From an uncultured Mailhella sp. (lineage in GTDB: Bacteria; Desulfobacterota; Desulfovibrionia; Desulfovibrionales; Desulfovibrionaceae): a DNA stretch of 52,415 nt. The notes beneath the pieces are model-generated. The model saw only the letters and a program-made list of their open reading frames with translations. It made no database searches and was not told the DNA's origin. Location of the stretch: contig CAJTMS010000007.1 of assembly GCA_910577155.1 (NCBI GenBank), positions 1 through 52,415 on the forward strand, in the 5' to 3' direction. The stretch's first letter is position 1. The number at the start of each line of letters is the position of its first letter. Made by a program: the position numbers and the translations under genes. Shown here piece by piece: positions 32,961-41,622 of this stretch.

Positions 32961-33386
32961 ATGGCCAAGAAAGAAGTAGGCAAAATCAAATTGCAAATTC
33001 CAGCGGGAGCTGCAAACCCATCTCCTCCGGTTGGTCCTGCTTTAGGTCAACACGGTGTTAATATCATGGGCTTTTGTAAAGAGTTCAACGCTCGTACACA
33101 AGACCAAAAAGGAATGATTATTCCTGTTATTATCACTGTTTACGCTGATCGTTCTTTTACTTTTATTACCAAAACTCCACCAGCTCCGGTTTTACTTTTG
33201 AAAGCAGCTAAAGTGGAAAAAGGTTCAGGTGAACCTAACCGTAAGAAAGTAGGGTCAGTATCTAAAGCTCAGGTTGAAGAAATTGCAAAAGTTAAAATGC
33301 CTGACCTCAACTGCAAAGACCTTGAAGGTGCTGTTAAAAATATTGAAGGTACAGCTCGTTCAATGGGACTTGAAATTAAAGGTTAA
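32961..33386 (+). CDS. rplK: 50S ribosomal protein L11
   Basis: L11 forms the GTPase-associated centre with 23S rRNA. The 141-residue protein shows KLQIPAGAANPSPPVGPALGQHGVNIMGFCKEFNA at the N-terminus and the rRNA-binding C-domain (KMPDLNCKDLEGAVKNIEGTARSMGL). The length is standard. It is followed by a 118-bp gap before rplA, which could hold a leader or binding site. Confidence 0.98.
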   Translation: MAKKEVGKIKLQIPAGAANPSPPVGPALGQHGVNIMGFCKEFNARTQDQKGMIIPVIITVYADRSFTFITKTPPAPVLLLKAAKVEKGSGEPNRKKVGSVSKAQVEEIAKVKMPDLNCKDLEGAVKNIEGTARSMGLEIKG

Positions 33387-33504
33387 TTAGGGCAGTTTTC
33401 CAATCGATTGTACGTGATATTCGCGTGTTTTATCGTTGGACTCGGCAGTACTACCTCTCAGGGTAGGAGATTCAAAACGAATAGAGCAAAGAAGGGAAAG
33501 ACAA

Positions 33505-34212
33505 ATGCCCAAACATGGAAAAAAATATCGTAAATCAGTAGAAGGAGTTGATTTATCAACTTTTTATACTGTTGAAGAAGCAGTTGCAAAATCATTGTCT
33601 GCTTCTTATGCAAAATTTGATGAAACAGTTGATGTGGCTCTCAACTTAGGTGTTGACCCGAAATACTCCGACCAAATGGTTCGCGGTGCTGTTTCTCTTC
33701 CTCACGGTTTAGGAAAAACAGTACGTGTAGCAGTATTTTGTAAGGGCGACAAACAAGCTGAAGCAAAAGCAGCCGGTGCTGATATTGTTGGTGCTGAAGA
33801 TCTTGTTGAAAGCATTAAGGGCGGCAACCTTGATTTTGACGCAGCCGTTGCAACTCCTGATGTTATGGCTTTAGTGGGTCAGGTTGGACGTCAGTTGGGA
33901 CCCCGTGGTCTTATGCCTAACGCAAAAACCGGTACTGTAACATTTGATGTTGCGAAAGCTGTTGAAGAATTGAAAGCCGGTAAAGTTGATTTTAAAGTTG
34001 ACAAAGCCGGTGTTCTTCATGCACCTCTCGGAAAAGTATCTTTTGGCGCAAACAAAATTCAAGATAACTTGAAAGCTCTTTTAGACGCTGTACAACGTTT
34101 AAAACCAAGTGCTGCAAAAGGTACATACATGACCAAAATGGCTGTATCAACCACAATGGGACCCGGTTTCAAGGTTGATCCAACCTTAATAAGAAAGTTC
34201 ATGGAAAACTAA
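33505..34212 (+). CDS. rplA: 50S ribosomal protein L1
   Basis: L1 forms the ribosomal L1 stalk and represses its own operon. I chose the ATG at 33505 (MPKHGKKYRKS), which follows AAGAAGGGAAAGACAA; an upstream in-frame start would add 23 non-conserved residues. The resulting 235 residues include VALNLGVDPKYSDQMVRG, LPHGLGKTVRVAVF and GRQLGPRGLMPNAKTGTV. The end, TTMGPGFKVDPTLIRK, is standard. Confidence 0.97.
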   Translation: MPKHGKKYRKSVEGVDLSTFYTVEEAVAKSLSASYAKFDETVDVALNLGVDPKYSDQMVRGAVSLPHGLGKTVRVAVFCKGDKQAEAKAAGADIVGAEDLVESIKGGNLDFDAAVATPDVMALVGQVGRQLGPRGLMPNAKTGTVTFDVAKAVEELKAGKVDFKVDKAGVLHAPLGKVSFGANKIQDNLKALLDAVQRLKPSAAKGTYMTKMAVSTTMGPGFKVDPTLIRKFMEN

Positions 34213-34259
34213 GAGTGAGAATATAGCCAGCCTGCTATATTTTCCATTAAATAGTTTTT

Positions 34260-34370
34260 AGTGATATATGGCTAAGGACGAAATTTTCGAGTCGAAGACA
34301 GCAGGTTTCTAAATCCTGCCCAGACTTTCTTTGGCTCGGCATTTCCAGATTTCAACCCTAACGTGAGGAG
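34260..34370 (+). promoter_or_regulatory. Ribosomal L10 leader (autoregulatory RNA)
   Basis: The rplA-rplJ gap holds GAAGACAGCAGG (34297-34308) paired with a downstream CCTGCC, followed by GGCTCGGC. This is the kink-turn/stem pattern of the bacterial L10 leader that binds L10(L12)4 and controls rplJL. It ends shortly before the rplJ ribosome-binding site. The match is by eye to the known pattern. Confidence 0.65.
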
Positions 34371-34376
34371 TTTCAC

Positions 34377-34895
34377 GTGAATAAGTCAGAAAAAGCTGCG
34401 ATTATAGAACAGGTACGCTCAAAAGCTGCTGAAGCTTCTATTGTTGTCGTTACTGATTTCAAGGGTATGAGTGTGGAAGAGCTGACCGCGTTAAGAGTAA
34501 AAATCCGTCAAGCCGGCGGAGAGTTTTATGTTGTAAAAAATACTCTTGCACGCATTGCCTTATCTGACACTACTCACGCAGTTATCTCTGCTAATTTTAA
34601 AGAAAACTGCGCTATTGCTCTTGGATTTAGTGACCCTGTGGCTGTTGCCAAAGCGGTGAGTGACTTTGCCAAAGACAGCAAGCTTTTTGGTGTTCGCTGC
34701 GGTAGCTTGGAAGGAAAAGCATTATCTCAAGCTGATGTTGATGCTCTTGCCAAGATGCCAAGCAAGGAACAACTTATTGCTCAAGCTCTCGGCACCATGA
34801 ATCAAATACCAACCGGTTTGGTATCTCTCATGGCCAATATGGTTCGTCCGCTTCTCTATGCACTCAAAGACCTCGAGTCCAAGAAGGCTGCATAA
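34377..34895 (+). CDS. rplJ: 50S ribosomal protein L10
   Basis: L10 anchors L7/L12 dimers to the ribosome. The 172-residue protein starts with GTG after GAGGAGTTTCAC. It contains VVVTDFKGMSVEELTALRVKIRQAG, FYVVKNTLARIAL and, at the C-terminus, the long helix that holds the L7/L12 dimers. An L10 leader precedes it and rplL follows after 51 bases. Confidence 0.97.
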   Translation: MNKSEKAAIIEQVRSKAAEASIVVVTDFKGMSVEELTALRVKIRQAGGEFYVVKNTLARIALSDTTHAVISANFKENCAIALGFSDPVAVAKAVSDFAKDSKLFGVRCGSLEGKALSQADVDALAKMPSKEQLIAQALGTMNQIPTGLVSLMANMVRPLLYALKDLESKKAA

Positions 34896-34946
34896 TTTTA
34901 TTAATTATTTGCCAAAGATTATTACAAAATTTCAAGGAGAAATCCC

Positions 34947-35333
34947 ATGTCCGTAACAAAAGAACAAGTTGTTGAATTTATCGCTAATATGACTGTACTT
35001 GAACTTTCTGAGTTCATTAAAGAATTGGAAGAAAAATTTGGTGTATCCGCTGCTGCTCCTGCTGCTGCAATGGTAATGGCTCCTGCTGCCGGCGGTGCTG
35101 CTGCTCCTGCTGAAGAAGAAAAAACCGAATTTGACGTTGTTTTGAAAGAAGCAGGCGCTAACAAAATCGGTGTTATTAAAGTTGTTCGTGCTCTTACCGG
35201 TCTTGGACTTAAAGAAGCTAAAGACAAAGTTGACGGCACTCCTTCAACTCTTAAAGAAGCTGTATCAAAAGAAGAAGCTGAAGAAGCTAAGAAACAACTC
35301 ACCGAAGCCGGTGCAACTGTTGAAATTAAGTAA
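34947..35333 (+). CDS. rplL: 50S ribosomal protein L7/L12
   Basis: This is the flexible stalk protein that recruits translation factors. The 128 residues have the N-terminal dimerisation domain (VVEFIANMTVLELSEFIKELEEKFGV), an Ala-rich hinge (AAAPAAAMVMAPAAGGAAAPAEEE) and the C-domain (KTEFDVVLKEAGANKIGVIKVVR, GLGLKEAKDKVD). It is the last gene of the cluster. A strong terminator follows and rpoB does not, unlike the usual order. Confidence 0.98.
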   Translation: MSVTKEQVVEFIANMTVLELSEFIKELEEKFGVSAAAPAAAMVMAPAAGGAAAPAEEEKTEFDVVLKEAGANKIGVIKVVRALTGLGLKEAKDKVDGTPSTLKEAVSKEEAEEAKKQLTEAGATVEIK

Positions 35334-35362
35334 TTCTATTTCTGTACAGTTTAGAAATATGG

Positions 35363-35389
35363 AAGACCCCGCAAGGGGTCTTTTTTTTT
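35363..35389 (+). terminator. Strong terminator after rplL
   Basis: AAGACCCC and GGGGTCTT arms close a GCAA tetraloop, followed by a nine-T run. It ends the tuf-rplL cluster. Confidence 0.95.
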
Positions 35390-35435
35390 ATCGGTATTTA
35401 TGATACGCTGAGAGGACAAAAAATGAGGAGAAGGT

Positions 35436-36662
35436 ATGAAAGTCGGTATTATCATTCCTGTCTATAACCTATGGAAGGAAATGACGCTTCCTTGTTTATT
35501 ATCCATTAAAGAACATACGGATGTATCCTGTATAACAGTTTATCTCATTGACAATGCTTCTTCTGATGCAGCTCTAGCAGAAATTATGCAGGCAGGTACC
35601 GGCATATTGGGTGAGCATTTTCAATATATTCGAAATGATGAGAATAAAGGATTTGCCATTGCCTGCAATCAGGGAGCGGAACTGGCGCAGGAACAAGGCT
35701 GTGATGTTCTCTTATTTTTAAATAATGATACAAAAGTGACAAAAAACTGGCTGCCTCCTCTGATAAAAGAATTGGATAACCCTAAAATTGGCTTGGTGGG
35801 ACCTTTGCTGTTATATCCCGATAATACGGTGCAGCATTGCGGGGTAGTATATGATTTAAATGGTCATTTAACCCATATTTATAAAAATTTTCCCGTCAGT
35901 CATACTGTTATCGGCAGGCAAAGTATTTTTGGTGCAATAACGGCTGCTGCCCTGCTTGCAAGAACTAATGAATTTTTTTCCTTTGGAAAGTTTTTTGAAA
36001 AATACAGAAACGGTTTTGAAGATATAGATCTTTGCTTTCAATATACTAAAAAGGGATATGTATGTAAGGTTGTGCATGAGAGTATTGTGTATCATTATGA
36101 AAGTAAAAGTCCAAACAGATTGAATGTGGAGCAGCTGCGCCATAACCGAAATCTTTTTATAGAACGAAATAAGATGATAAAGCCCGATGCACATATTTAT
36201 TATGATAATGATGCGTATCTGTCAGCATTAACAAAAGATTATTTTTTTTATGTTCGCTTAAGGGAAGAAGAAAGAGAGCGCAAATTAAATGAAATTCAGT
36301 CTGCATATTCTGATGATCGTTGTTTGGCAATGCTAACGGATGAGCCCTATTGGCACGAAGGATATTTTATTCTTTTTGACAGCTTATATAAACAGAAAAA
36401 ATATAAGGAAGCATTGGATTGCTGCACTCTCGCTTTTCGTTTTAACTATAATTTGGAAGAAATATTTGACAGGTATTTGGAATGTTATAAAAAAGTTAGC
36501 GGTGAAAGTTCATATGCAAAGTTTGCGGCATTACATGAAGAGAATAAAAGGAGAAGAATGGAAGAGTATAAAGGCAATCTGGCTCGACTGAAATTTCTGG
36601 TTGATGAGGAATGGAGAAAAAAATTATATTTAACAAGAAAATTACCTGTTTTTAGTGTGTAA
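35436..36662 (+). CDS. Family 2 glycosyltransferase (tandem copy 1)
   Basis: The 408-residue protein begins MKVGIIIPVYNLWKEMTLPCLLSI, the GT-A fold of GT2 enzymes. It has the nucleotide-sugar motifs LIDNASSD and DVLLFLNNDTKV (DxD-like), then GFEDIDLCFQY, the ED acceptor-site motif. After about residue 280 the sequence turns helical and TPR-like (YKQKKYKEALDCCTLAF). It is probably cytoplasmic and adds sugars to a cell-surface glycan or to flagellin; this is inference. It has a ribosome-binding site (AGGAGAAGGT) and lies 74 bases after the rplL terminator. The next gene is a close paralogue. Confidence 0.88.
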   Translation: MKVGIIIPVYNLWKEMTLPCLLSIKEHTDVSCITVYLIDNASSDAALAEIMQAGTGILGEHFQYIRNDENKGFAIACNQGAELAQEQGCDVLLFLNNDTKVTKNWLPPLIKELDNPKIGLVGPLLLYPDNTVQHCGVVYDLNGHLTHIYKNFPVSHTVIGRQSIFGAITAAALLARTNEFFSFGKFFEKYRNGFEDIDLCFQYTKKGYVCKVVHESIVYHYESKSPNRLNVEQLRHNRNLFIERNKMIKPDAHIYYDNDAYLSALTKDYFFYVRLREEERERKLNEIQSAYSDDRCLAMLTDEPYWHEGYFILFDSLYKQKKYKEALDCCTLAFRFNYNLEEIFDRYLECYKKVSGESSYAKFAALHEENKRRRMEEYKGNLARLKFLVDEEWRKKLYLTRKLPVFSV

Positions 36663-36723
36663 TAAAAAACTGTTCATAAGTTGCAGGAAAAGCCAAATTA
36701 TAAAAGTATAGTGAGGAGAAGGA

Positions 36724-37953
36724 ATGAAAGCCGGCATTATCATTCCCGTATATAATTTATGGAAGGAGATGACGCTTCCTTGTTTATTATCCATAAAAGA
36801 ACATACGGATTTATCTGATGTATATATTTATGTTATTGATAATGCGTCTCAAGATGTTTCATCTTCAGAAATTATGCAGGCAGGCACCGGCATATTGGGG
36901 GAGCATTTTCAATATATTCGAAATGATGAGAATAAAGGATTTGCCATTGCGTGCAATCAGGGGGCGGAACTTGCGCGGGAGCAAGGCTGTGATGTTCTCT
37001 TATTTTTGAATAATGATACAAAAGTGACAAAAAACTGGCTGCCTCCTCTGATAAAAGAATTGGATAACCCTAAAATTGGCTTGGTAGGACCTTTGCTGTT
37101 ATATCCTGACAATACGGTTCAGCATTGCGGCATTATCTATGATTTAAATGGGCATATCGGACATATATATAAAAATTTCCCGTATTCCCATCGGGTCATT
37201 GGAAAGCATAGTATTTTTCAGGCAATAACCGGGGCTGCATTACTGGCGAGGACAAAGGAATTTTTTTCTTTTGGAAAGTTTTGCGAAGAGTTTGTCAATG
37301 GTTTTGAGGACTTGGATTTATGTTTTCAATATGGAAAAGCCGGCTGTCTTTGTAAAGTTGTGCATGAAAGTATTGTGTACCATTATGAAAGTAAAACAGC
37401 AGGAAGATTAAATCCGGAGCTGGGGAAGCATAACCGAGCCTTGCTTTTTGAACGGAATAAGAATTTAAAACCCTATGCCCATATTCACTATGAGCTGGAT
37501 GGCTATGTACCTGCCTTAACAAATGATTATTTCTTTTATGTCAGGCTGAACGAAGAAGACAGAAAAACAAAACAGCAAAAAATTCAATCTGCATATTCGG
37601 ATAAACTTTGTATGAAAATGCTGAGGGAAGAACCTTATTGGCATGAGGGATATTTTTTGCTTTTTGACAGTTTATATAAACAGCAGCAATATGAAGAAGC
37701 TCTTGCCTGCTGCAATGCCGCTTTGAGTTTTCGGTATTTTTTTGATGAAATGTATGACAGGCAAATGGAATGTTATAAAAAAATATTAAAAACGCAGGAA
37801 GCCAAAGAAATAGAAAATGAATTTGCAGCATTCAAAGCGTGGAGAGCAAAAAATAAATTAAAAAATCAAGAACGGTTAAAACTGACAGACGATGAAAAAT
37901 GGTGCAGAAATCTTTATTTAACAAGGAAATTACCAATTTTTAATAGAGAATAA
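36724..37953 (+). CDS. Family 2 glycosyltransferase (tandem copy 2)
   Basis: This is a 409-residue paralogue of the preceding gene with the same motifs (VIDNASQD, LLFLNNDTKV, GFEDLDLCFQY) and the same TPR-like tail (YKQQQYEEALACCNAAL). Residues about 50-140 are almost identical to copy 1 at the protein level and nearly so in DNA. The first third and the C-terminal half have diverged. That mosaic pattern suggests recent gene conversion after an older duplication. The two genes are 61 bases apart and share the GAGGAGAAGG ribosome-binding site. Its acceptor may differ from that of copy 1 because the C-terminal halves differ. Confidence 0.88.
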   Translation: MKAGIIIPVYNLWKEMTLPCLLSIKEHTDLSDVYIYVIDNASQDVSSSEIMQAGTGILGEHFQYIRNDENKGFAIACNQGAELAREQGCDVLLFLNNDTKVTKNWLPPLIKELDNPKIGLVGPLLLYPDNTVQHCGIIYDLNGHIGHIYKNFPYSHRVIGKHSIFQAITGAALLARTKEFFSFGKFCEEFVNGFEDLDLCFQYGKAGCLCKVVHESIVYHYESKTAGRLNPELGKHNRALLFERNKNLKPYAHIHYELDGYVPALTNDYFFYVRLNEEDRKTKQQKIQSAYSDKLCMKMLREEPYWHEGYFLLFDSLYKQQQYEEALACCNAALSFRYFFDEMYDRQMECYKKILKTQEAKEIENEFAAFKAWRAKNKLKNQERLKLTDDEKWCRNLYLTRKLPIFNRE

Positions 37954-38133
37954 TCCTCACTCGGGTGTTCAGTAAAATCCTTTGCGGGAATATTTTTGCG
38001 TATATGCATTAATGTTTCGGCGGCGGTGAATGGTAAGTACTCCTTCAAGAAGCAAAAACAGTGGGGGAGGATAAAACTTGCGTGACTTTATAATGCATGA
38101 TAAATTATGCGCACATAAATGTTTGAGGGAAAT

Positions 38134-38745
38134 ATGTCAGAATTAGAGCCAAAGAAAAAAGGCGTACTGCGGGAATATGGCGAGGCACTTGTTGTTGCCC
38201 TGCTTGTTGCCGCTTTTATTCGTTTATTTTTAGTTTCTGTGTTTACTATTCCGTCCGGTTCCATGCTTAATACCATCCAAATTGGGGATTATATTTTAGT
38301 CAATAAATTGAGTTATGGGTTGAAACTGCCTTTTTCGGGTACGTGGATTTATAAGGGAGAAGGACCGCAATATGGGGATATCATTGTGTTTAAATATCCT
38401 AAAAATCCTTCTGTTGATTATATCAAACGGGTTGTGGGTTTGCCCGGTGATGTCATTGAAATGCGCGATAAGCAATTTTATCGTAACGGGGAAAAAGTTG
38501 TTGAGGATTACATTATCCAGACACGTCCCCATTATTATGGACAGCTTGACAATATGCCTCCCTATAAAGTGCCTGCGGATGAATATTTTTGTATGGGAGA
38601 TAACCGCGATAATTCCGAAGATTCCCGTGCTTGGGGAACTGTCAATCGCGATGAAATTTACGGAAAGGCATGGAGAATTTACTGGTCTTGGGACAGTAAA
38701 GAAAATTCTTTGCGGTTTAGCCGTTTAGGAAAAAAATTAGAGTAA
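38134..38745 (+). CDS. lepB: Signal peptidase I
   Basis: LepB removes Sec and Tat signal peptides. I chose the ATG at 38134 because TGAGGG lies just before it; an in-frame ATG at 38119 adds five residues. The 203-residue protein has one N-terminal membrane helix (about 18-40). The catalytic Ser is in FTIPSGSMLNTI, the Lys in VDYIKRVVGLPGD, and the box E region is GDNRDNSEDSRAWG. rimO follows 18 bases downstream. Confidence 0.95.
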   Translation: MSELEPKKKGVLREYGEALVVALLVAAFIRLFLVSVFTIPSGSMLNTIQIGDYILVNKLSYGLKLPFSGTWIYKGEGPQYGDIIVFKYPKNPSVDYIKRVVGLPGDVIEMRDKQFYRNGEKVVEDYIIQTRPHYYGQLDNMPPYKVPADEYFCMGDNRDNSEDSRAWGTVNRDEIYGKAWRIYWSWDSKENSLRFSRLGKKLE

Positions 38746-38763
38746 GCCATGATTGAGTAAGCT

Positions 38764-40110
38764 ATGATTAAAGTTTATACGCACAGTTTGGGATGCCCGA
38801 AAAATCTCGTTGATACAGAGCATGTGCTTGGTTCTTTGGGCGAGTTTGAAATTGTTGATGAAATGGAAGAGGCAAGCGTTGTTTTCATCAATACGTGTGC
38901 CTTTATCCAAAGTGCAGTGGAAGAATCTGTTGCTGCCATTATAGAAGTGGTGACTCAAGCAAATGAAGATTGCTTCATTATTGTGTGCGGATGTCTGGTT
39001 GGTCGTTATGGCGTGTGTGAACTGCAAAAAGAAGTGCCGGAAGTTAATTTATGGCTTGAAACAAAAGATATTGACAGGTGGGGAAGTCTTGTCGCTTCTG
39101 CCATTCAGGAACATTTTGGGATAAAGCTTTCTGCAAAATGCTATCAGTCTTTTTCGTATAAAAATAGCTTGATACAAATTCCCGAACACGGAAGAAAAAT
39201 AAGTACCGGTCCTTCCTATGCATGGCTTAAAATTGGAGAAGGCTGTCGGCATAACTGCTCTTTTTGTACTATTCCTTCCATTCGCGGAGCTTATCGTTCC
39301 ATAGATAAAAAAATTCTTGTTCCTGAAGCAAAACAGATTGTGGAGAGCGGGATAAAAGAGTTAATTCTTGTTGCACAGGATGTGACGGCATGGGGCAGCG
39401 ACACGGACGATAAGGATTTACGTCCGCTTTTGGATGAATTATTTAAACTGGACGGCTTGGAACGTTTGCGGTTAATGTATCTCTATCCTGCAGGAATGAC
39501 AGATAGTTTGCTGAAATATTTGCAGGAGGCAGGCGATACGTTTATGCCGTATTTTGATATTCCCCTGCAGCATGCTCATGGAGAGATTTTATCGAAAATG
39601 GGCAGACCGTTTGCACAAAATCCGGAAATTGTGGTGGAGAAAATCCGTAAATATTTTCCGAAAGCTGCCTTGCGTACGACGTTTATCGTGGGTTTTCCCG
39701 GGGAAACAGATGCACATTTTAATACCTTGTATCATTTTGCAGCGCAAACCCGTTTTCATCAGCTGGGAGTATTTGCGTATGAACAGGAGGAAGGCACAAA
39801 AGCCGCCGCAATGCCTGAGCAAGTGGAGCAAAGTGTAAAAGAAGCCCGCAGAAATGAAATTATGGAATTACAGGCAGATATCAGTGAGGAAATTTTAGAG
39901 GAATATCTTGGTGAGCGTATGCCTGTTTTGATTGACAGGGAACATGAGGAATGGCCGGGGCTTTATGTGGGACGGACATGGTTTCAGGCCCCCGATGTGG
40001 ACGGCATTACCTATGTTTCAGCTCCTCCGGAACAGGAAATGAAGGCCGGCATGCTTGTGGAAGCCGATATTACGGAAACACAGCAATATGATTTAGTTGC
40101 ATTAGTATAG
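38764..40110 (+). CDS. rimO: Ribosomal protein S12 methylthiotransferase RimO
   Basis: RimO is a radical SAM enzyme that methylthiolates Asp of ribosomal protein S12. The 448 residues have the UPF0004 domain with three cysteines (LGCPKNLVDTE, NTCAFI, VCGCLVG). The radical SAM motif CRHNCSFC lies in GEGCRHNCSFCTIPSIRG, and a C-terminal TRAM domain follows (about 375-448). SLGCPKNLVD distinguishes RimO from MiaB. The start region has a repeat-like AAGC.ATGATTGAGTAAGC, so the ribosome-binding site is weak. Confidence 0.95.
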   Translation: MIKVYTHSLGCPKNLVDTEHVLGSLGEFEIVDEMEEASVVFINTCAFIQSAVEESVAAIIEVVTQANEDCFIIVCGCLVGRYGVCELQKEVPEVNLWLETKDIDRWGSLVASAIQEHFGIKLSAKCYQSFSYKNSLIQIPEHGRKISTGPSYAWLKIGEGCRHNCSFCTIPSIRGAYRSIDKKILVPEAKQIVESGIKELILVAQDVTAWGSDTDDKDLRPLLDELFKLDGLERLRLMYLYPAGMTDSLLKYLQEAGDTFMPYFDIPLQHAHGEILSKMGRPFAQNPEIVVEKIRKYFPKAALRTTFIVGFPGETDAHFNTLYHFAAQTRFHQLGVFAYEQEEGTKAAAMPEQVEQSVKEARRNEIMELQADISEEILEEYLGERMPVLIDREHEEWPGLYVGRTWFQAPDVDGITYVSAPPEQEMKAGMLVEADITETQQYDLVALV

Positions 40111-40117
40111 GTGAAGT

Positions 40118-41614
40118 ATGAAATATTTTCTGTATATTTTATTGAGTTTATTTTTTGCAGGACCTGTCCATGCAGATGAATTGACAGGGCTTTGGGAAAC
40201 AGGTTCAGGGCGTTATATTAATTTTAAAGAGGATGGCACGTTTTCTTTTATTAACAGCAAAAACTTTACGGGTTTTTCTTGGCAGCGGACAGAGGAAAAT
40301 GCACTGAAACTGCATTTTTTTGATATCTCTGCCGGTACGATACAGGAAAAAGACTGCATAGCGGCAATTTCCGGAAAAACACTTGCTTTTGAAGTTGACG
40401 GTGCACAATATACATTAAAAAAATCTTCACAAAAGGTAACAACCTATCAGGGGGAAATTTTTTACAGAGAACGCATTATGCTTCCGCCAAAGGTAACCGT
40501 TCGCTATTCATTATATAAAAATGACGAAACAGTGCCTTTTGCGCTCTATTGTATCCCTACAGAGGGAAAAACTCCTTTACCTTTTTCCTTTGACTGTGTT
40601 GTTGAAGCAGGGGATAAAATTTTTGTGCGTGCATCGATTTTTCATGAAAAAATGCTTTTATTTTCCACCCCCGATCCCGTCAGCCTTGAAGAAAAAAATA
40701 TTCTTTTAAGAAGGGCGGAACAGGCTGATCTGGCAAAGGAATTATCTGTGCCGGCAGCATTTATCAATGGACAGGGTGATGTGATTTTTCTTGAAAAGAA
40801 TAATCTTGCCATTATCAAAAAGCAAAATCGTTCCTCTATAGCCCATTGGGCTCAAATAGACAGAAACCATAATCTTGAAATAACCCAAGGGGAACAAACT
40901 CCTTTAATAGCGACCGTTCAGGATGAAAATTCCTTTGTTTTCAGTCAGTATGCAGAAAATAAAAAATCTTCTTTTTCTCGGGTGGATAAAGAATTTTTTG
41001 TTATTGGAAAATTTCATGTTTCCGGTGTACTGCAAAATATAAACGGAAATGTGGACTTTACAGACTGTGCGTCCATGTGCCGTTTTCCTCTGGAGCCTAT
41101 TGTGGTGCAACACGGGGTGATTGCAAAGGAATTTCCCCATACCTCCTTTGTTCGTCCGCTCATGGTGGATATGGAACTTATTTTGCGCAGACTGGAAAAC
41201 GGTGAAATTGATGCCTATCCAATCAAAGTAACAAAAGCAAATGATACAGGAATATGCAAAAAAATGGGACAGCACGTTGGAATAGAAAATACTTATTGGC
41301 GTTTGACAATGCTGGGTGATAAGCCCGTTGAACTTTCCGAAGGGCAAAGGGAACCGCACATTATTATCCGCAATAATCAGGCAACCGGTTCTGACGGGTG
41401 CAATAATTTCTTCCTTGGGGTTACTCTCAAGGATAATTCCATAAAATTCGGACAGGGCGGTTCAACGCTTATGCTTTGTCCCCACGGCGAAGAGCTTGCC
41501 ATGGAATTCAACCAAAGCCTGCAAAAGGCGGATACATGGCAAATCAATGGTTCTTTATTGAAATTATTACAAAATAATGTAGTCGTAGCAGTGTTTGAAG
41601 CTGTTTATCTCTAG
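40118..41614 (+). CDS. Exported multidomain envelope protein with YbaY-like and META (HslJ-like) domains
   Basis: The 498-residue protein has a signal peptide (MKYFLYILLSLFFAGPVHA, then DELTG). Domains as I read them are as follows. Residues 22-100 are lipocalin-like or NlpE-like (GLWETGSGRYINFKEDGTFSF). Residues 110-190 are similar to YbaY/YscW (RERIMLPPKVTVRYSLY...PLPFSFDCV...FVRASIF). A long less conserved middle follows. Residues about 385-498 are a META/HslJ domain (ENTYWRLTMLGDKPV, ATGSDGCNNFF, STLMLCPHGEE, DTWQINGSLLKLL). Such mosaics occur in periplasmic or surface proteins linked to envelope stress; the precise role is unknown. There is no lipobox, so it is soluble in the periplasm. 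thiD follows after 8 bases. Confidence 0.75.
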   Translation: MKYFLYILLSLFFAGPVHADELTGLWETGSGRYINFKEDGTFSFINSKNFTGFSWQRTEENALKLHFFDISAGTIQEKDCIAAISGKTLAFEVDGAQYTLKKSSQKVTTYQGEIFYRERIMLPPKVTVRYSLYKNDETVPFALYCIPTEGKTPLPFSFDCVVEAGDKIFVRASIFHEKMLLFSTPDPVSLEEKNILLRRAEQADLAKELSVPAAFINGQGDVIFLEKNNLAIIKKQNRSSIAHWAQIDRNHNLEITQGEQTPLIATVQDENSFVFSQYAENKKSSFSRVDKEFFVIGKFHVSGVLQNINGNVDFTDCASMCRFPLEPIVVQHGVIAKEFPHTSFVRPLMVDMELILRRLENGEIDAYPIKVTKANDTGICKKMGQHVGIENTYWRLTMLGDKPVELSEGQREPHIIIRNNQATGSDGCNNFFLGVTLKDNSIKFGQGGSTLMLCPHGEELAMEFNQSLQKADTWQINGSLLKLLQNNVVVAVFEAVYL

Positions 41615-41622
41615 GAGTTGCT

